Part shown: in pieces, positions 25,607 through 36,500 of the stretch | How positions within the stretch are numbered: the first letter of the stretch is position 1 | How the letters are laid out: each line of letters opens with the position of its first letter | Assembly (NCBI GenBank): GCA_017441765.1 | Contig: JAFRVK010000044.1 | Location: forward strand, 1 to 64,000 | Length of the DNA: 64,000 bases | From: Erysipelotrichaceae bacterium | Lineage (GTDB): Bacteria > Bacillota_I > Bacilli_A > Erysipelotrichales > Erysipelotrichaceae | Direction: 5' to 3' | Position numbers and translations under genes: made by a program | Notes under the pieces: generated by a model | Databases searched by the model: none | What the model was told of the DNA's origin: nothing | What the model saw: only the letters and a program-made list of their open reading frames with translations

Positions 25607-26331
25607 GCGTCATTGAAATAAAGAATGTGAAAAAGAGCTTTGAAGGCAATGTTGTATTAAGCGATATCTCATTCAACGTTGAAAAAGGAGAAGTCGTTTG
25701 TCTGATCGGAGCAAGCGGTTCCGGCAAGAGCACTTTATTAAGATGCATCAACCTTCTGGAAGACATCGACGAGGGACAGATCACCGTTCTTGGCCAGGAT
25801 ATCGGGAAGCTGCACAATATCAATGAATACCGCAAGAAAGTAGGCATGGTCTTTCAGCAGTTCAATCTCTTCAACAATATGAATGTTTTGGACAACTGCA
25901 TGCTGGCGCAGACCAGAGTCCTGAAAAAGAGCAAAGAAGAAGCCAGAAAAGAAGCGATACGTCAGCTGGAAAAAGTGGGACTATCCGATTTCATAAACGC
26001 CTACCCCGCGACCTTATCCGGAGGACAGAAGCAGCGTGTGGCGATTGCACGGGCATTATGTATGGATCCTGAGATCCTGCTGTTCGATGAACCGACATCC
26101 GCGCTTGATCCGGAAATGGTCGGAGAAGTGTTGAATGTCATCCGGGAACTCGCAGAAGAAGACATGACGATGATCATCGTGACTCATGAGATGAAATTTG
26201 CTGCAGATGTTTCGGATAAAGTGATCTTCATGGATGATGGTATCATCCTGGAGGAAGGAACGCCTTTTGAAATCTTCAATCATCCGAAGAATGAACGAAC
26301 CAGACAGTTTCTGGCAAGGATCATATCATAA
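25603..26331 (+). CDS. Amino-acid ABC importer ATPase (GlnQ/HisP type)
   Basis: 242 aa. Walker [11 protein letters not shown]-loop [11 protein letters not shown], signature [15 protein letters not shown], Walker [21 protein letters not shown]-loop IVTHEMKFA. The EMVGEVL segment is characteristic of the polar amino-acid uptake branch. AAGGAG site; last gene of the operon. Confidence 0.95.
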   Translation: MSVIEIKNVKKSFEGNVVLSDISFNVEKGEVVCLIGASGSGKSTLLRCINLLEDIDEGQITVLGQDIGKLHNINEYRKKVGMVFQQFNLFNNMNVLDNCMLAQTRVLKKSKEEARKEAIRQLEKVGLSDFINAYPATLSGGQKQRVAIARALCMDPEILLFDEPTSALDPEMVGEVLNVIRELAEEDMTMIIVTHEMKFAADVSDKVIFMDDGIILEEGTPFEIFNHPKNERTRQFLARIIS

Positions 26332-26355
26332 AAAAGCCCTTCAGGGGCTTTTTTT
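26332..26355. terminator. Bidirectional terminator between the importer and the CorA-like gene
   Basis: AAAAGCCC-TTCAG-GGGCTTTT with A-run before and T-run after. It serves the plus-strand operon and the convergent minus-strand gene. Confidence 0.85.
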
Positions 26356-26366
26356 CAGTCAGATCA

Positions 26367-27284
26367 TCACAGCCATTTCTTCTTCTTAAAGTACAGCAAG
26401 GAGATGACCACGATGATGATACAAATGATAAACACCAGCGGATAAGCAAACTGCTCATTCAGTTCCGGCATATACTTGAAGTTCATGCCATACCAGCCGG
26501 TAATCAGTGTCAAAGGCATGAATACGCTTGTGACGACAGTCAGAAGCGTCATTATATTGTTCTGTTTGACAGCGATCGATTCTCGATAAAAATCCCTTAT
26601 CTGTATCGAATAATCCCTAAGAGAAGCAGCATTGTTATATAAACGATCCAGACGGTTCATATAGGAACGGAAGTATTTCAGATTGTTTTCATCAAAGAAA
26701 GCATTCTCGTTCTCATCCAGTTCCTGTGCCACATCCATCAGCTGTTCATAGTGGATCAGCAGATAGCGGATTGCGCCGCGGATATAGTTCGCTTCATTCA
26801 GGGAGATCTCTTTATCATCATTCTGGATCTTGCTTTCCATTTCATCCAGCTCTTTTTCGAATTTTTCCATGATCCTTAAGTCGTCTATCACGATATGATC
26901 CAGGAAATCGTAAAGGAACCGTTCCAGACTCGGGGTATTCCATTTCTTGGTCCGGATGATGGTTTCGATCGCGTTCTTCACATAGCCGCTGTCATCCACA
27001 AAAACGATCCCTTTCTGATTCAAGGCATAGGCAAAGCAATAATCGTCATTGTCCATATTGGAACGGTCAGGAATCGAAAAAGTACCCGACAGGGAATCAT
27101 AGTTGACATTGGCTTCTGTCGTAAGCATTTCGTTCAATTCATTGTCGATTTCAGATGAAAACGGAAAATCGGCTTTTTCATTTCCCCATTGTTTTCTGTC
27201 AAAAACGGCGACATAGTGCTTCCTGCTATTCTTATATTCTTCTTTTGAGACTTCTTTCAGTGCCTGTTCGATCAGATAGTACAT
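26367..27284 (-). CDS. CorA-family divalent-cation transporter
   Basis: About 305 aa. Large cytoplasmic N-terminal domain with a long helix (about 130-240), then two C-terminal membrane segments with the signature YGMNF between them (GWYGMNFKYMPELNEQF) and a KKKKW tail. CorA proteins are pentameric Mg/Co/Ni channels. The start at 27284 has AGAGG at 8 nt; the ATG 6 nt earlier is too close to it. A second CorA-like gene lies at 55837-56769. The transported ion is not determinable. Confidence 0.9.
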   Translation of the reverse strand: MYYLIEQALKEVSKEEYKNSRKHYVAVFDRKQWGNEKADFPFSSEIDNELNEMLTTEANVNYDSLSGTFSIPDRSNMDNDDYCFAYALNQKGIVFVDDSGYVKNAIETIIRTKKWNTPSLERFLYDFLDHIVIDDLRIMEKFEKELDEMESKIQNDDKEISLNEANYIRGAIRYLLIHYEQLMDVAQELDENENAFFDENNLKYFRSYMNRLDRLYNNAASLRDYSIQIRDFYRESIAVKQNNIMTLLTVVTSVFMPLTLITGWYGMNFKYMPELNEQFAYPLVFIICIIIVVISLLYFKKKKWL

Positions 27285-27318
27285 AATCATTTCCTCTGAA
27301 ACTAGTATAACAGATAAA

Positions 27319-27340
27319 AGCGACCCTGTTCAGGATCGCT
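27319..27340 (-). terminator. Terminator of the PrsW-like gene
   Basis: Minus-strand AGCGATCCTG-AACA-GGGTCGCT followed by TTTTA, 8 nt after the stop. Confidence 0.75.
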
Positions 27341-27347
27341 TGTTTGT

Positions 27348-28067
27348 CTATGATTCTTCCGTTCCGGTAAAGATCGGACGATTGTAGTCCGGATCGTTTC
27401 GTTTCTTGCTGATAAAGAAGATCATGCAGATCATATAAATGAATTCCAGAGCGGTTTCCGTTACGACGACAAACGCGGACCAGTCAGGCAAATCATCTTT
27501 CAGCATAAAGTTGTACGTACCATGCAGAAGGACTGACAGGATAAAACCGAGAACACCAAACCATTTCTTTTTCTCAGCGATGCCTTTCCCATACAGTTGG
27601 CCCGTTAGCATCGCATAAGGGACATGTCCCATCAGGATGCCTCTTACGATGATCTGCCCGATATTCGTACTGAAGACATAGGCGATATCTTCCAGCAGGC
27701 CGAACGAAAGCGCAGCAATGACCAGATAGGATATCACATCGAGTTTCGAGGTTTTGGAGATGTCTTTTTTAATAGACTTATTTGCAGTCAGAAACTTGAC
27801 GCCTTCTTCGATCAGAGCATTGATGATGAAACATGTGAATATTTCATTGATCAAAGGGTATTTTTCTCCGATACCGGTCATATTCCACGGGATCTTAAGA
27901 GCGAGATCTCCCAAAAAGACGATCATGCAGATCAGAAGTCCTTTTCCTAAAAGGGCGTTGCAATCCTTACGATAAACCTCATCATCCTTCCGGTTGTTTC
28001 GCAAAAACAGAAACATCAGGATCGAGGGAATAAAAGACAGCAGCAATACTAAAACCATCACAGCCAT
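27348..28067 (-). CDS. PrsW-family intramembrane metalloprotease
   Basis: 239 aa polytopic membrane protein. Three motifs of PrsW are present: EEGVKFL (EExxK), GLLEDIAYVF and HGTYNFML. Together these hold the metal in the membrane. PrsW in Bacillus makes the first cut in anti-sigma RsiW; no sigma/anti-sigma pair is adjacent here, so the substrate is unknown. AGGAG site about 9 nt before the ATG. Confidence 0.88.
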   Translation of the reverse strand: MAVMVLVLLLSFIPSILMFLFLRNNRKDDEVYRKDCNALLGKGLLICMIVFLGDLALKIPWNMTGIGEKYPLINEIFTCFIINALIEEGVKFLTANKSIKKDISKTSKLDVISYLVIAALSFGLLEDIAYVFSTNIGQIIVRGILMGHVPYAMLTGQLYGKGIAEKKKWFGVLGFILSVLLHGTYNFMLKDDLPDWSAFVVVTETALEFIYMICMIFFISKKRNDPDYNRPIFTGTEES

Positions 28068-28082
28068 AACAGATCTCTCCTT

Positions 28083-29078
28083 TCAGTAACCGAAACTGAC
28101 GATATCCCAGTCTCCGTCTTCTCCACAAGCCAGCCACCACTGATAATCCGTATAATCATGGTCAGCTTCCATTGTACCGAAACCGTCCTTTGGCGTATGG
28201 AAATCGCTGAAGACTTCGATGATCCTGCTGTAGTTCGTACCGTTTATCGAATTCAGCCAGGCAAGATTTTCATCATTGTTGCAGGTATCTCCTGCATAGC
28301 GCAAAGCATGAAGCTCGACACCCTTCCACGAAGCAAACTGACATTTAATCCTGGTAAAGACTTCGTCCAGTTCCGCTTTGGTATACAGAACAGATTTTCC
28401 ATAATCGATGCTGACCTCGGTCTCATTGACAGTACCGAGATATCCTTCAAATGTGATGCCTTTCTCCATGATTTCCTTTGCGATCTCCTTGTCATTCACA
28501 TAACGGATATGCCACGGTTCATAAGCATAGCCTGTAATATGTTCCTTGTCCGGGAGATAACGGAGAATGAAACCGTAATCATCCAGTTTTTCATGAATTA
28601 CTTTCCAGATCTCCGGATACTGCATCATATCCTCGTTCTCGTCCACGTTGACGCCATCGATGATCAGATACAGATCCAAAGCCAGACCGGTATGGTGCTC
28701 GGAATAGCCCGGCTTGGCCACGACCTTCGCAGTATAGTCGGCGCCATACTGTTCGGTAAAGTCTTCGATGATCTGCTGCTGCTCGGCAATGCTTCTTCTG
28801 GCAGAATCCAGATCGACATAGATCCCTTCTTTCTTGAGATCTTTCTTCAGTTTCAGATATGCATCATAAGCCCGTTTTTCAACCTCGACATTATTACCTA
28901 CCGTATTGGTAAAGTTTACTGTCTTGATCTTGCCTTCCCAATCATCAGGCAACGGATTCAGCTTGTTTACCAGTACAAGATAATCAAGTTCGTATCCGTT
29001 ATCTGCCCTGTTTGTGCAGCCAGTAAACATGAACAGACTTAACAACAGCACCGATGCAGCAATCAATATTCTTTTCAT
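28083..29078 (-). CDS. VanY-like D-Ala-D-Ala carboxypeptidase lipoprotein with C-terminal extension
   Basis: About 331 aa from MKRILIAASVLLLSLFMFTGC (lipobox Cys 21); GGGGG before this ATG decides the start. Peptidase M15B domain at about 60-210: zinc motif GYSEHHTGLALDLYL and second motif YEPWHIRYV. Such enzymes trim the terminal D-Ala of peptidoglycan stems. After the catalytic domain comes an extra segment of about 110 residues with KCQFASWKGVELHALRY and ADHDYTDYQWWLACGEDGDWDI, which I do not recognise; it may be a binding module. Confidence 0.9.
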   Translation of the reverse strand: MKRILIAASVLLLSLFMFTGCTNRADNGYELDYLVLVNKLNPLPDDWEGKIKTVNFTNTVGNNVEVEKRAYDAYLKLKKDLKKEGIYVDLDSARRSIAEQQQIIEDFTEQYGADYTAKVVAKPGYSEHHTGLALDLYLIIDGVNVDENEDMMQYPEIWKVIHEKLDDYGFILRYLPDKEHITGYAYEPWHIRYVNDKEIAKEIMEKGITFEGYLGTVNETEVSIDYGKSVLYTKAELDEVFTRIKCQFASWKGVELHALRYAGDTCNNDENLAWLNSINGTNYSRIIEVFSDFHTPKDGFGTMEADHDYTDYQWWLACGEDGDWDIVSFGY

Positions 29079-29252
29079 AAAACCCCCTGTCATACAATCA
29101 TTATTTAACAAAAACTCTTTGATCCGTTCCTAAAACATCTGAAAAACAGTTCTTGTTTCAAGGATGAGCCTCAAAGAGCGAGTAACAAACCTTAGTTTCT
29201 ATAGTTCAACTTTACCTTATGAGAAAATCTTTGTCAAAGATAAGAAAAACAA

Positions 29253-30173
29253 TTACCAGTTCTGCAGGATAGACTGCAGTTTCTTTTCGATATCGATCCT
29301 GGTTTCTTTGCATTCCGAAGGGTGTTCTTTTGTGGAACGGAACATCAGTCCGAGAATCAGCTTCGAACCGATCGGCAGCATCATTTTCAGCATGCTTTCA
29401 GGAAAAATGAAATGCGTCCCATACCTGTAGCACAATGAATCATAGGTACAGGCATGTTTCTTTTCAGATAACCGTTCTTCCATCCTGCGGATATAACGGC
29501 AGGTATCCCACAGCACATCATCTTCTGCGCCGATGAAGACGATGTGACCCTGGATCTTTTCGACTCTGATCTTTTCTGCTTCCTGAAGCGGATGACGTTT
29601 TTCGCTTTCATCAAAGAGATGAACCGAGCTGATGAAATTTCCGCTTCCTTTGCTTTCTTCCTGGATCTTCTGCCAGTATTCCGGATGTCTGTAGGCGAAT
29701 GGCAGATAAGGCAACGGTTTCCCATCAAGCGATACAGTCGATTCGCCATCTCCTGGGCGTTCGGTCGCTCCATCTTTTCCGTCACGATAGAAGCCTTCCA
29801 TGACAAAATCGCTTGGTGAAAAAGCAAGCGTCATCGTGATATCCGGATAATAGGATGCCGTGATCAGTGCCAGCATTCCGGTCGTTGAAGCTCCGATGAT
29901 ACCGATCTTCCTGTTGCCCTGTTCTTTCAGGAATGCGATGGCTTTATCGAAACGTTCCAAGGGATAGTTGTGATGCCCATAGTCCGCTTTCGCCGGAGAC
30001 ATGGTCAGACAGTTGTATCCCCTTTTCTGCAGCCATTTCACGCCTGTCTTCGCCAAAAGATCATCGATATCATCTCCCAGCATAGCAATAAACGCATGAT
30101 CTGCTTTATCTATAGGAAAATATGCACCATAGAATCCATCTTTATCGACTGTAAAATACCGTTCTGCTTTCAT
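29253..30173 (-). CDS. Alpha/beta hydrolase, acyl-CoA thioester hydrolase (BAAT-C)-like
   Basis: About 306 aa from MKAERYFTVDKDGFYG; AGGAG supports 30173. Alpha/beta fold with nucleophile elbow IIGASTTGMLALITAS, and a late His in GTHFIFPESML. The segment after the elbow (YYPDITMTLAFSPSDFVMEGF) resembles the BAAT C-terminal domain of acyl-CoA:amino acid N-acyltransferases and thioesterases. The elbow GASTTG has one extra residue compared with GxSxG. Cytoplasmic. Substrate unknown. Confidence 0.78.
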   Translation of the reverse strand: MKAERYFTVDKDGFYGAYFPIDKADHAFIAMLGDDIDDLLAKTGVKWLQKRGYNCLTMSPAKADYGHHNYPLERFDKAIAFLKEQGNRKIGIIGASTTGMLALITASYYPDITMTLAFSPSDFVMEGFYRDGKDGATERPGDGESTVSLDGKPLPYLPFAYRHPEYWQKIQEESKGSGNFISSVHLFDESEKRHPLQEAEKIRVEKIQGHIVFIGAEDDVLWDTCRYIRRMEERLSEKKHACTYDSLCYRYGTHFIFPESMLKMMLPIGSKLILGLMFRSTKEHPSECKETRIDIEKKLQSILQNW

Positions 30174-30238
30174 GATCGCTCCTAATTGGTTAGTTATATC
30201 TAACATATATTTATTATATCAGTATCCATTGCTTATAG

Positions 30239-30262
30239 AAAAAGATGGCGAGCCATCTTTTA
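30239..30262 (-). terminator. Terminator of the propeller-phosphatase gene
   Basis: AAAAGATGGC-GA-GCCATCTTTT perfect 10-bp hairpin; on the minus strand it is followed by TTTTTC. Confidence 0.8.
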
Positions 30263-30283
30263 TTCTTTTTTTTAGAAACAGTT

Positions 30284-33200
30284 TCAGTCGGCTTTCCCTT
30301 TGTATTCGAGACACAGCATCGTCAGATCGTCGAACTGTTCCGCGCCTTTGGTAAAGACATCGACTGCCTTGCGGACAAGATGCATCGTCTGTTCCGGATC
30401 GGCGTTCAGATCGCTGTTCAGTGCATCGATCATCCGTTCTGTACCAAACATCTGCATCTGTGGATCAGTCGCTTCCGGCAAGCCATCGGTATAAACGAAC
30501 AGCTTGTCACCCGGCTGCAGCTGCAGTTCATATTCCTGATACTTCATGTTTTCCATCGAACCGACAACCAGGCCATGCTTATCTTTGAACAGTTCATATT
30601 TTTCTCCTAATCGCATGATGGCAGGATATTCATGGCCGGCATTGGCTGCGATCAGTTTTCCGGTGGAGATTTCCAGGATACCGATCCAGATCGTTACAAA
30701 CATATCCAGACGGTTATTCGAACAAAGCGTATTGTTTGCTTTTGTGAGGATCTGTGAAACGGACTGCCCTGCTGTCGCATAGCTCTTCAGAATGACCTTG
30801 GAGACCATCATGAACAGAGATGCGGGAATGCCCTTGCCGCTGACATCCGCCATGACCAGACAGAGATGATCTTCGTCAATCAGGAAGAAATCATAGAAAT
30901 CGCCGCCTACTTCTCTTGCAGGATCCATCACGGCATACAGATCGAATTCGTGACGATCCGGGAATGGCGGGAACTCATGCGGAAGCATGCTTCCCTGCAG
31001 ACGTCTTGCCATCTGCAGTTCATTGACGATACGTTCCTTCTCAGCTTCCTGACGGTGCTCCGCTTCCATTGCCAGCATCTTTCTGTTGATGTACCATTGG
31101 ACAAGCGCTGCCAGCACCATGGCACCATCGATGCCTGTCAGGACATAGAACCAGGTCTGCTCATACAGGGCCTTCTCTTTGATGATCGGAACCTCCAGTT
31201 TCTTGCTTCCCCGCCCCATCGCATCTTTCAGTTCCATCGTGAAACAGTAAGTTCCTCCCGGAAGGTTCGTATAAGAGACCGGATCCAGTTCGCTGCGGTT
31301 CACCGTCGTTTCTTCGCGATCGAAACCGACAAGCCGGTATGCGACCTGAGGATCGGTCAGAGAATAATTATAGACATACGCGTGGACCGTCAGTTTCTGA
31401 GTATCGGATGGTACCGTAAATGTACCTGTATCGTCCGGATAATAAAGTTTGCCATCCGCTTCGATATATGGCACCGACTGCCTGAGATCATCGATATCCT
31501 CCAGAGAGGAATCGATATTGACTTTCGCAACTCCGGTATTGCCTGCGATATACAGATCGCCGTTTTCTGTCAATGCGCTGTAAGAATTGCTGGTAGCGAT
31601 ACAAGGCATTCCGTTCGCCAAACCGTAATGGACCGGATTGAGCGTTTCATTTTCAACCAGTTCATCAGTCGGAACGACATAGATGCCATTGCCGCTGAGG
31701 ATCCACATATCGCCTTCGCTGTTTTCGTACAGATCAAAATTATTAGAATAAGGAAATTCCCTGATCGTATGCACCTGATAATCAGGAGTCATATAAGCGA
31801 TCGAATTGCTGGTGACGAGCCAGTAAAGATCACGCCTGCCATCGTATTTGATACGCATGACGATCCCTGAACTGAGTCCGTTCTCCTTGCTGATGCAACT
31901 GACACCGTCTTTGTCGATCACATAGATGCCCCCGCCATTGGAACCAAGCAGGATCGCATTGTCTGGACCTTCACACACGGTCAGACTCTCCTGATTCAAG
32001 ATGCCATCCTTTGCTCCATAACTGACAAGAACCCGGTCATCCTTGATCACGCTCACCCCGCCTGCAGCAGCTACAAGGATCCTGCCATCCTCCATTTCGC
32101 TGACCGCACGGATATGGTCGGATACCAGCCCGTCTTCTTCCGTAAAAGCCAATACGGATCCTTTTTCATAGCGCAAGAGACCCGGTCCGCGCCAGGTTGA
32201 AAACCAGAGATGGTTTTTACTGTCTTTGATGATGGAACGGATGCGGGTTTCATTCAGCAGTTCGATCAGATCTGTCGCTTCCAGATTCGTTCCTGAAACG
32301 GTCCTCGCGGATATTAATGGCAGCTGTGTAACCGGTTCTTCTTCATCTACGACCACTAAACCTGTATCGGTTGCGATGAACAGTCTATCCTCATAGATGC
32401 AAGTCGAATTGACGACAGCCGCAGAAAGACCGTATTTTGCGAAGATATCGGTAAACTGATTCTTGGTCACTTTCATTACGCCCTGGCGTGATGAAGTAAA
32501 CCACAGGTTTCCTTCATAATCCGTCATCACTTCACTGACCGAATTATTCATAGGCAGGTCATCCAGATAATGAAAACCCATGTCATTGATCATGCCGATG
32601 CCATTCCGCGCACAGATCCAGATCTCTCCGTTGATCTGCCTGATCCGGATGACGCTAGACAATGGCGAGATATCCGTATAATGTCCCGTATCGGCATCCA
32701 TCGCAGCATCCCCGTAATAGAAACGGGAACCTTCGACTCCCAGATAGATCATCCCCGGAGAGTTTTCATCAGGCAACAGACAAGTGATGCCCTGGATACT
32801 GGTTTGTTCATGGTTGATGTATTCAACCAGCTTGCCATCCCGCAGAGTGAAATAGTCATCTTCATTGGTCAGACAATACAGCAGACCGTCTTTGCCTTCT
32901 TTGATCTGTTCGATATAGGCATTGGCGATCTGAGGATCATCGATATTCTCATGGCTCATATCCGGATGAAACATCGTGATTCCTGATGTCGTTCCCACAT
33001 AGATGATTCCATTCCTGTCTTCTTCAATGGAACAGATGCGATCGGAACCGAGTCCATCATTCTCTGTCCAGAACGTGAGGACACCCTGTTCCATCAGGAC
33101 CAGGCCATCATCGTTCGTGCCGATCCACAGGCGATCTGAATCATCCACATAGAGGCAGACGACACTGCCTATGCCGGTAGTGGAATCGATACGTTCGAAA

Positions 33201-33472
33201 TCCTTGCCATCGTAACGGATCAGTCCGCTGTAGCTGCCGATCCAGATGAAACCTTCTTTGGTCTGAGCGATATCATTAGCTTCCGATGTTGGAAGGCCAT
33301 TCGTGTTGTCATAAAGAACAGCGGTATAGTTCTCTTCCAATGAAACAGGATCTGAGGTCGCATCGTCATCTGCATCGATTTCTGTCACACAAAGCATCAG
33401 ACCCAGTATCATGCATAAGAAAAGAGATATGCCTCGTTTGACATCGAACTGCATGATACGAACAGACTTCAT
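30284..33472 (-). CDS. Beta-propeller sensor fused to a SpoIIE/PP2C serine phosphatase
   Basis: 1062 aa. Signal/anchor segment at about 14-33. Extracellular part with many Reg_prop propeller repeats from about 50 to 680 (GFIWIGSYSGLIRYDG, DRLWIGTNDDGLV, GNLWFTSSRQGVMK, NHLWFSTWRGPGLL and others), then a Y_Y_Y-like domain (about 690-775) and a membrane helix near 780-800. The cytoplasmic SpoIIE domain (about 830-1060) has EVGGDFYDFF, VMADVSGKGIPASLFM, NAGHEYP, YTDGLPEATD and EQFDDLTML, so all metal-binding Asp positions appear kept. It probably dephosphorylates a partner protein in response to an outside signal. Last gene of the cluster from 38954; GGGGAGG site. Confidence 0.92.
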   Translation of the reverse strand: MKSVRIMQFDVKRGISLFLCMILGLMLCVTEIDADDDATSDPVSLEENYTAVLYDNTNGLPTSEANDIAQTKEGFIWIGSYSGLIRYDGKDFERIDSTTGIGSVVCLYVDDSDRLWIGTNDDGLVLMEQGVLTFWTENDGLGSDRICSIEEDRNGIIYVGTTSGITMFHPDMSHENIDDPQIANAYIEQIKEGKDGLLYCLTNEDDYFTLRDGKLVEYINHEQTSIQGITCLLPDENSPGMIYLGVEGSRFYYGDAAMDADTGHYTDISPLSSVIRIRQINGEIWICARNGIGMINDMGFHYLDDLPMNNSVSEVMTDYEGNLWFTSSRQGVMKVTKNQFTDIFAKYGLSAAVVNSTCIYEDRLFIATDTGLVVVDEEEPVTQLPLISARTVSGTNLEATDLIELLNETRIRSIIKDSKNHLWFSTWRGPGLLRYEKGSVLAFTEEDGLVSDHIRAVSEMEDGRILVAAAGGVSVIKDDRVLVSYGAKDGILNQESLTVCEGPDNAILLGSNGGGIYVIDKDGVSCISKENGLSSGIVMRIKYDGRRDLYWLVTSNSIAYMTPDYQVHTIREFPYSNNFDLYENSEGDMWILSGNGIYVVPTDELVENETLNPVHYGLANGMPCIATSNSYSALTENGDLYIAGNTGVAKVNIDSSLEDIDDLRQSVPYIEADGKLYYPDDTGTFTVPSDTQKLTVHAYVYNYSLTDPQVAYRLVGFDREETTVNRSELDPVSYTNLPGGTYCFTMELKDAMGRGSKKLEVPIIKEKALYEQTWFYVLTGIDGAMVLAALVQWYINRKMLAMEAEHRQEAEKERIVNELQMARRLQGSMLPHEFPPFPDRHEFDLYAVMDPAREVGGDFYDFFLIDEDHLCLVMADVSGKGIPASLFMMVSKVILKSYATAGQSVSQILTKANNTLCSNNRLDMFVTIWIGILEISTGKLIAANAGHEYPAIMRLGEKYELFKDKHGLVVGSMENMKYQEYELQLQPGDKLFVYTDGLPEATDPQMQMFGTERMIDALNSDLNADPEQTMHLVRKAVDVFTKGAEQFDDLTMLCLEYKGKAD

Positions 33473-33518
33473 TCGTTAACCTCCCCTTTGATCAAGAGAC
33501 CGCTGTATTTTATTTTCC

Positions 33519-36500
33519 CTAGGATGCCGTGATTTCACGCATATTGAAAGAACGGATCTTACGGTATGCGATCAGATTCACGATAAATGCAAACACTATC
33601 TCGATTCCTGAGGCGATCGCCCAGGCTTTGACATTGAATTCTGTGATGAACTGATTATCTGCAGACTGACAGAAAGATATCAGCAACGGTGCCAGGAAAT
33701 AACCCAGGATGATACCGAACACGATACCAAGTATGGTCGTCAGGATCGTTTCCCTGATCAGATAAACGATCGTATCCTTGTAACTGAAACCATTGATGCG
33801 CATGATGATGACTTCCTTGCGCTTCTTGCTGATATAGATATTCGTCATATTCAACAGGATCATGAACGAAAGGATGATCGCGATCACGATCATGATAATG
33901 ATAATGATGCTGTACATCTTGGAAATCGAAGAAGTACGCAAGACAAAAGAATCCGGAGTATCGAAACCGATATCCCTGTTGATTCCGGATAGATCTTCTT
34001 CAAAGGCAGTAATACTCTTACTATTCAGATTTACATAATAAGCATTGACATCCGCTTTTGTGCCAAAGACCTTTTCATATGCTTCAAACGAACTGATGAA
34101 ATAACGGCCGTAATAGTTCAGGAATGCACCGGAAATCGGCACATCGACAAGATGCAGACCGTCATCATACATCTTCAATGTTTCCCCTGTTTCATACTCA
34201 AACGCTTCCAGGAAACGGTGCTGTGCCAGTACGCCGTCTTTCGGCAGAACGATTTCTTTTCCGGTTTCCGGATCATTGATTCCGATGAAACGACCCAGAT
34301 CATCGGAACCGGTAATCATCGTCAAGGCACTTATCGAACCATTCTCGCTATACATCCGTGACTCATATCTAGCGGAAGCATATTCAATACCGTTGCCAGA
34401 GAAATAAGTCTCGATTTTCTGTCTGTTTTCTTCTGAAAGCGACTCCGGAAGATCGACCCGTATATCATAGGTATAGATATCGCTGACCTGATGGGAAACC
34501 ATGCCATCGAAGGCATTTTTCATGGTGAAACCTAAACCCACGATCAGACAGCTGCCTGCGATGATAGCGATCGTTACCAGCACCCGGGCTCTATCATTGA
34601 TCATATTGCGCAGGATCAGACGGGAATACAATGATTTCTGCGATTGTTTTTTAGCGCTGTTCTTCTTTTTACGGACTTTCTTGAGGATCTCGCCTTTCAT
34701 CAGCAAAGCTGCCGGTGTTCTGATCAGACCGCCGCATGCCGCAATCGTTACCAGCGTGCACATGATCACAGCGACCAGTACGACAGTCAGGATATAAGCA
34801 GGCGATATCGTCGGTTCTCCCATCTGGAAAGCATACATATTTGAGCGATCCATGATCGATAGAACGTTCTTTGCCAGAAGTTTTGCCAATACAACACCTG
34901 ATAATGAACCGATGACTGCAGCAGAAATACCGAAAACCAGATATTTTCCTAAAATCTCCCTGTTATAGAAACCAAACGCCTTGGTCGTACCCACCTGTTT
35001 CCGCTGGTCGTCGATGATGATGATCAGGGTCGAAGCCGTAACCATCGCTCCTACGATCAGGAACAAGACGCCTAATCCCATACCGGTCTTGCTGACAGAA
35101 TCGAAATTGGATTTCAGATCGAAGTAACCCATATTCGCATCAAGGTCTTCAACCAGCCAGACGGAATCGATCTCATCGATCTGCTTCTGTGCATCGCTGA
35201 TCTGGGTTTCATATTCCTTCTGTTTCTCTTCATATTCCTGCCGGTAGGATGCAAGCTGCTTATCTCCTGCAATCAGCCGGTCTCTGGCGGAAGCGATCTG
35301 TTTTTCTGAATCCTGGAACTTCTGAGCCAGATCAGCCTCATTCCACTCCAGTTCCCATTTGGCATCCGCCAGCTTTTCCAAACCCTCCTCATAAGCCTGC
35401 CATCCCTGTGCCAGACGTATTTCCGCATCTGACAGTTCGACGCCCATTTCAAACAGAATCTCATCAGCTTCAAACAGACATTCTTTTATCGCTTTCGCTT
35501 TGCCATATTCCTCGATCTTGTCAGCCAGTTCCTCATTCGATAGCTTCTGCAGTCCCAGCATCGTGGCACGCAGTTTCAGTAGATCTTCCTGGGTGTAGTA
35601 TTCTCCTAGTCCGTTTTCATCGATCATCCTTTTATACAAGCCCAGAAGCGTATCAACATCGATTTCCTGCAAGGTCCTGCCTTCGACTGTCTGCAAGAAA
35701 ACTTCCCTTGCTTCCTGGATCTGCTGATCTGCTTCTATCTGAGCATCTGTCGTATCTTCTCCATTCATCTCGCACCTGGCAACCGGCATATATGCTTCCA
35801 TTACCGCCTGAGCAAAAAGATCTGCAGCCTCATTATAGACTCTGACCTGTTCGACCGTTTCCAGCTGATGTTCATCCAGATCATCCTTTTCGTCTGCCCA
35901 GATTACCAGATATGTATTCAGTATAATCAGATCATCCCCATATTCGACAGGATCATCGACTGTCGCATGGTATTCTTGCAGACGGTCATATGCTTCATTG
36001 TATTCCGCACTTTTTTCTGCTAATTCATTTGAAGTGTGACATAATTCGCTCTTTGCATCGATCAGCTGATTTTCAGCAGTCTCGATTTTCGCCCTGGCCT
36101 CATCCAGCTGCATTTGCGCTTCTTTTTTGGCTGCATTCAGTTCACTGATCGCATCTTGAAGCTGCTGGTTTCCTTTTGCCAGTTCATCTTCTGAATCCTG
36201 CAGCTGTTTTGAAGCGTTCAGCAACTGCTTTTCCGCATCCAGTTTCTTTTCCTCAAACTGCTCGATGAATTCTCTCTTCAAGGTATCAGCCTGTTCCTTT
36301 GACAGAAGCGAAGCCAGACCCTGCAGTTTCTGATAGATGTTTTGGGCTTTTTCCAGATATTCCGCAGAGAAAACACTCTCTTCTCCATCGGCTGTCACTT
36401 TCAGATAGGCTCTGGTATAACGGTCATCCGTAACCGACTTATCAAACGCATTCTCATTCAGGAAAACGGCATATTTTGAATCCTGACGCAGATAGTCGGG

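Noticed and set aside
30866-31870. 334-aa open frame on the plus strand
   Set aside because: Antisense shadow of the propeller-phosphatase gene; the composition (Ile, Arg, Asp-rich) reflects reverse-complemented codons and no domain is visible.
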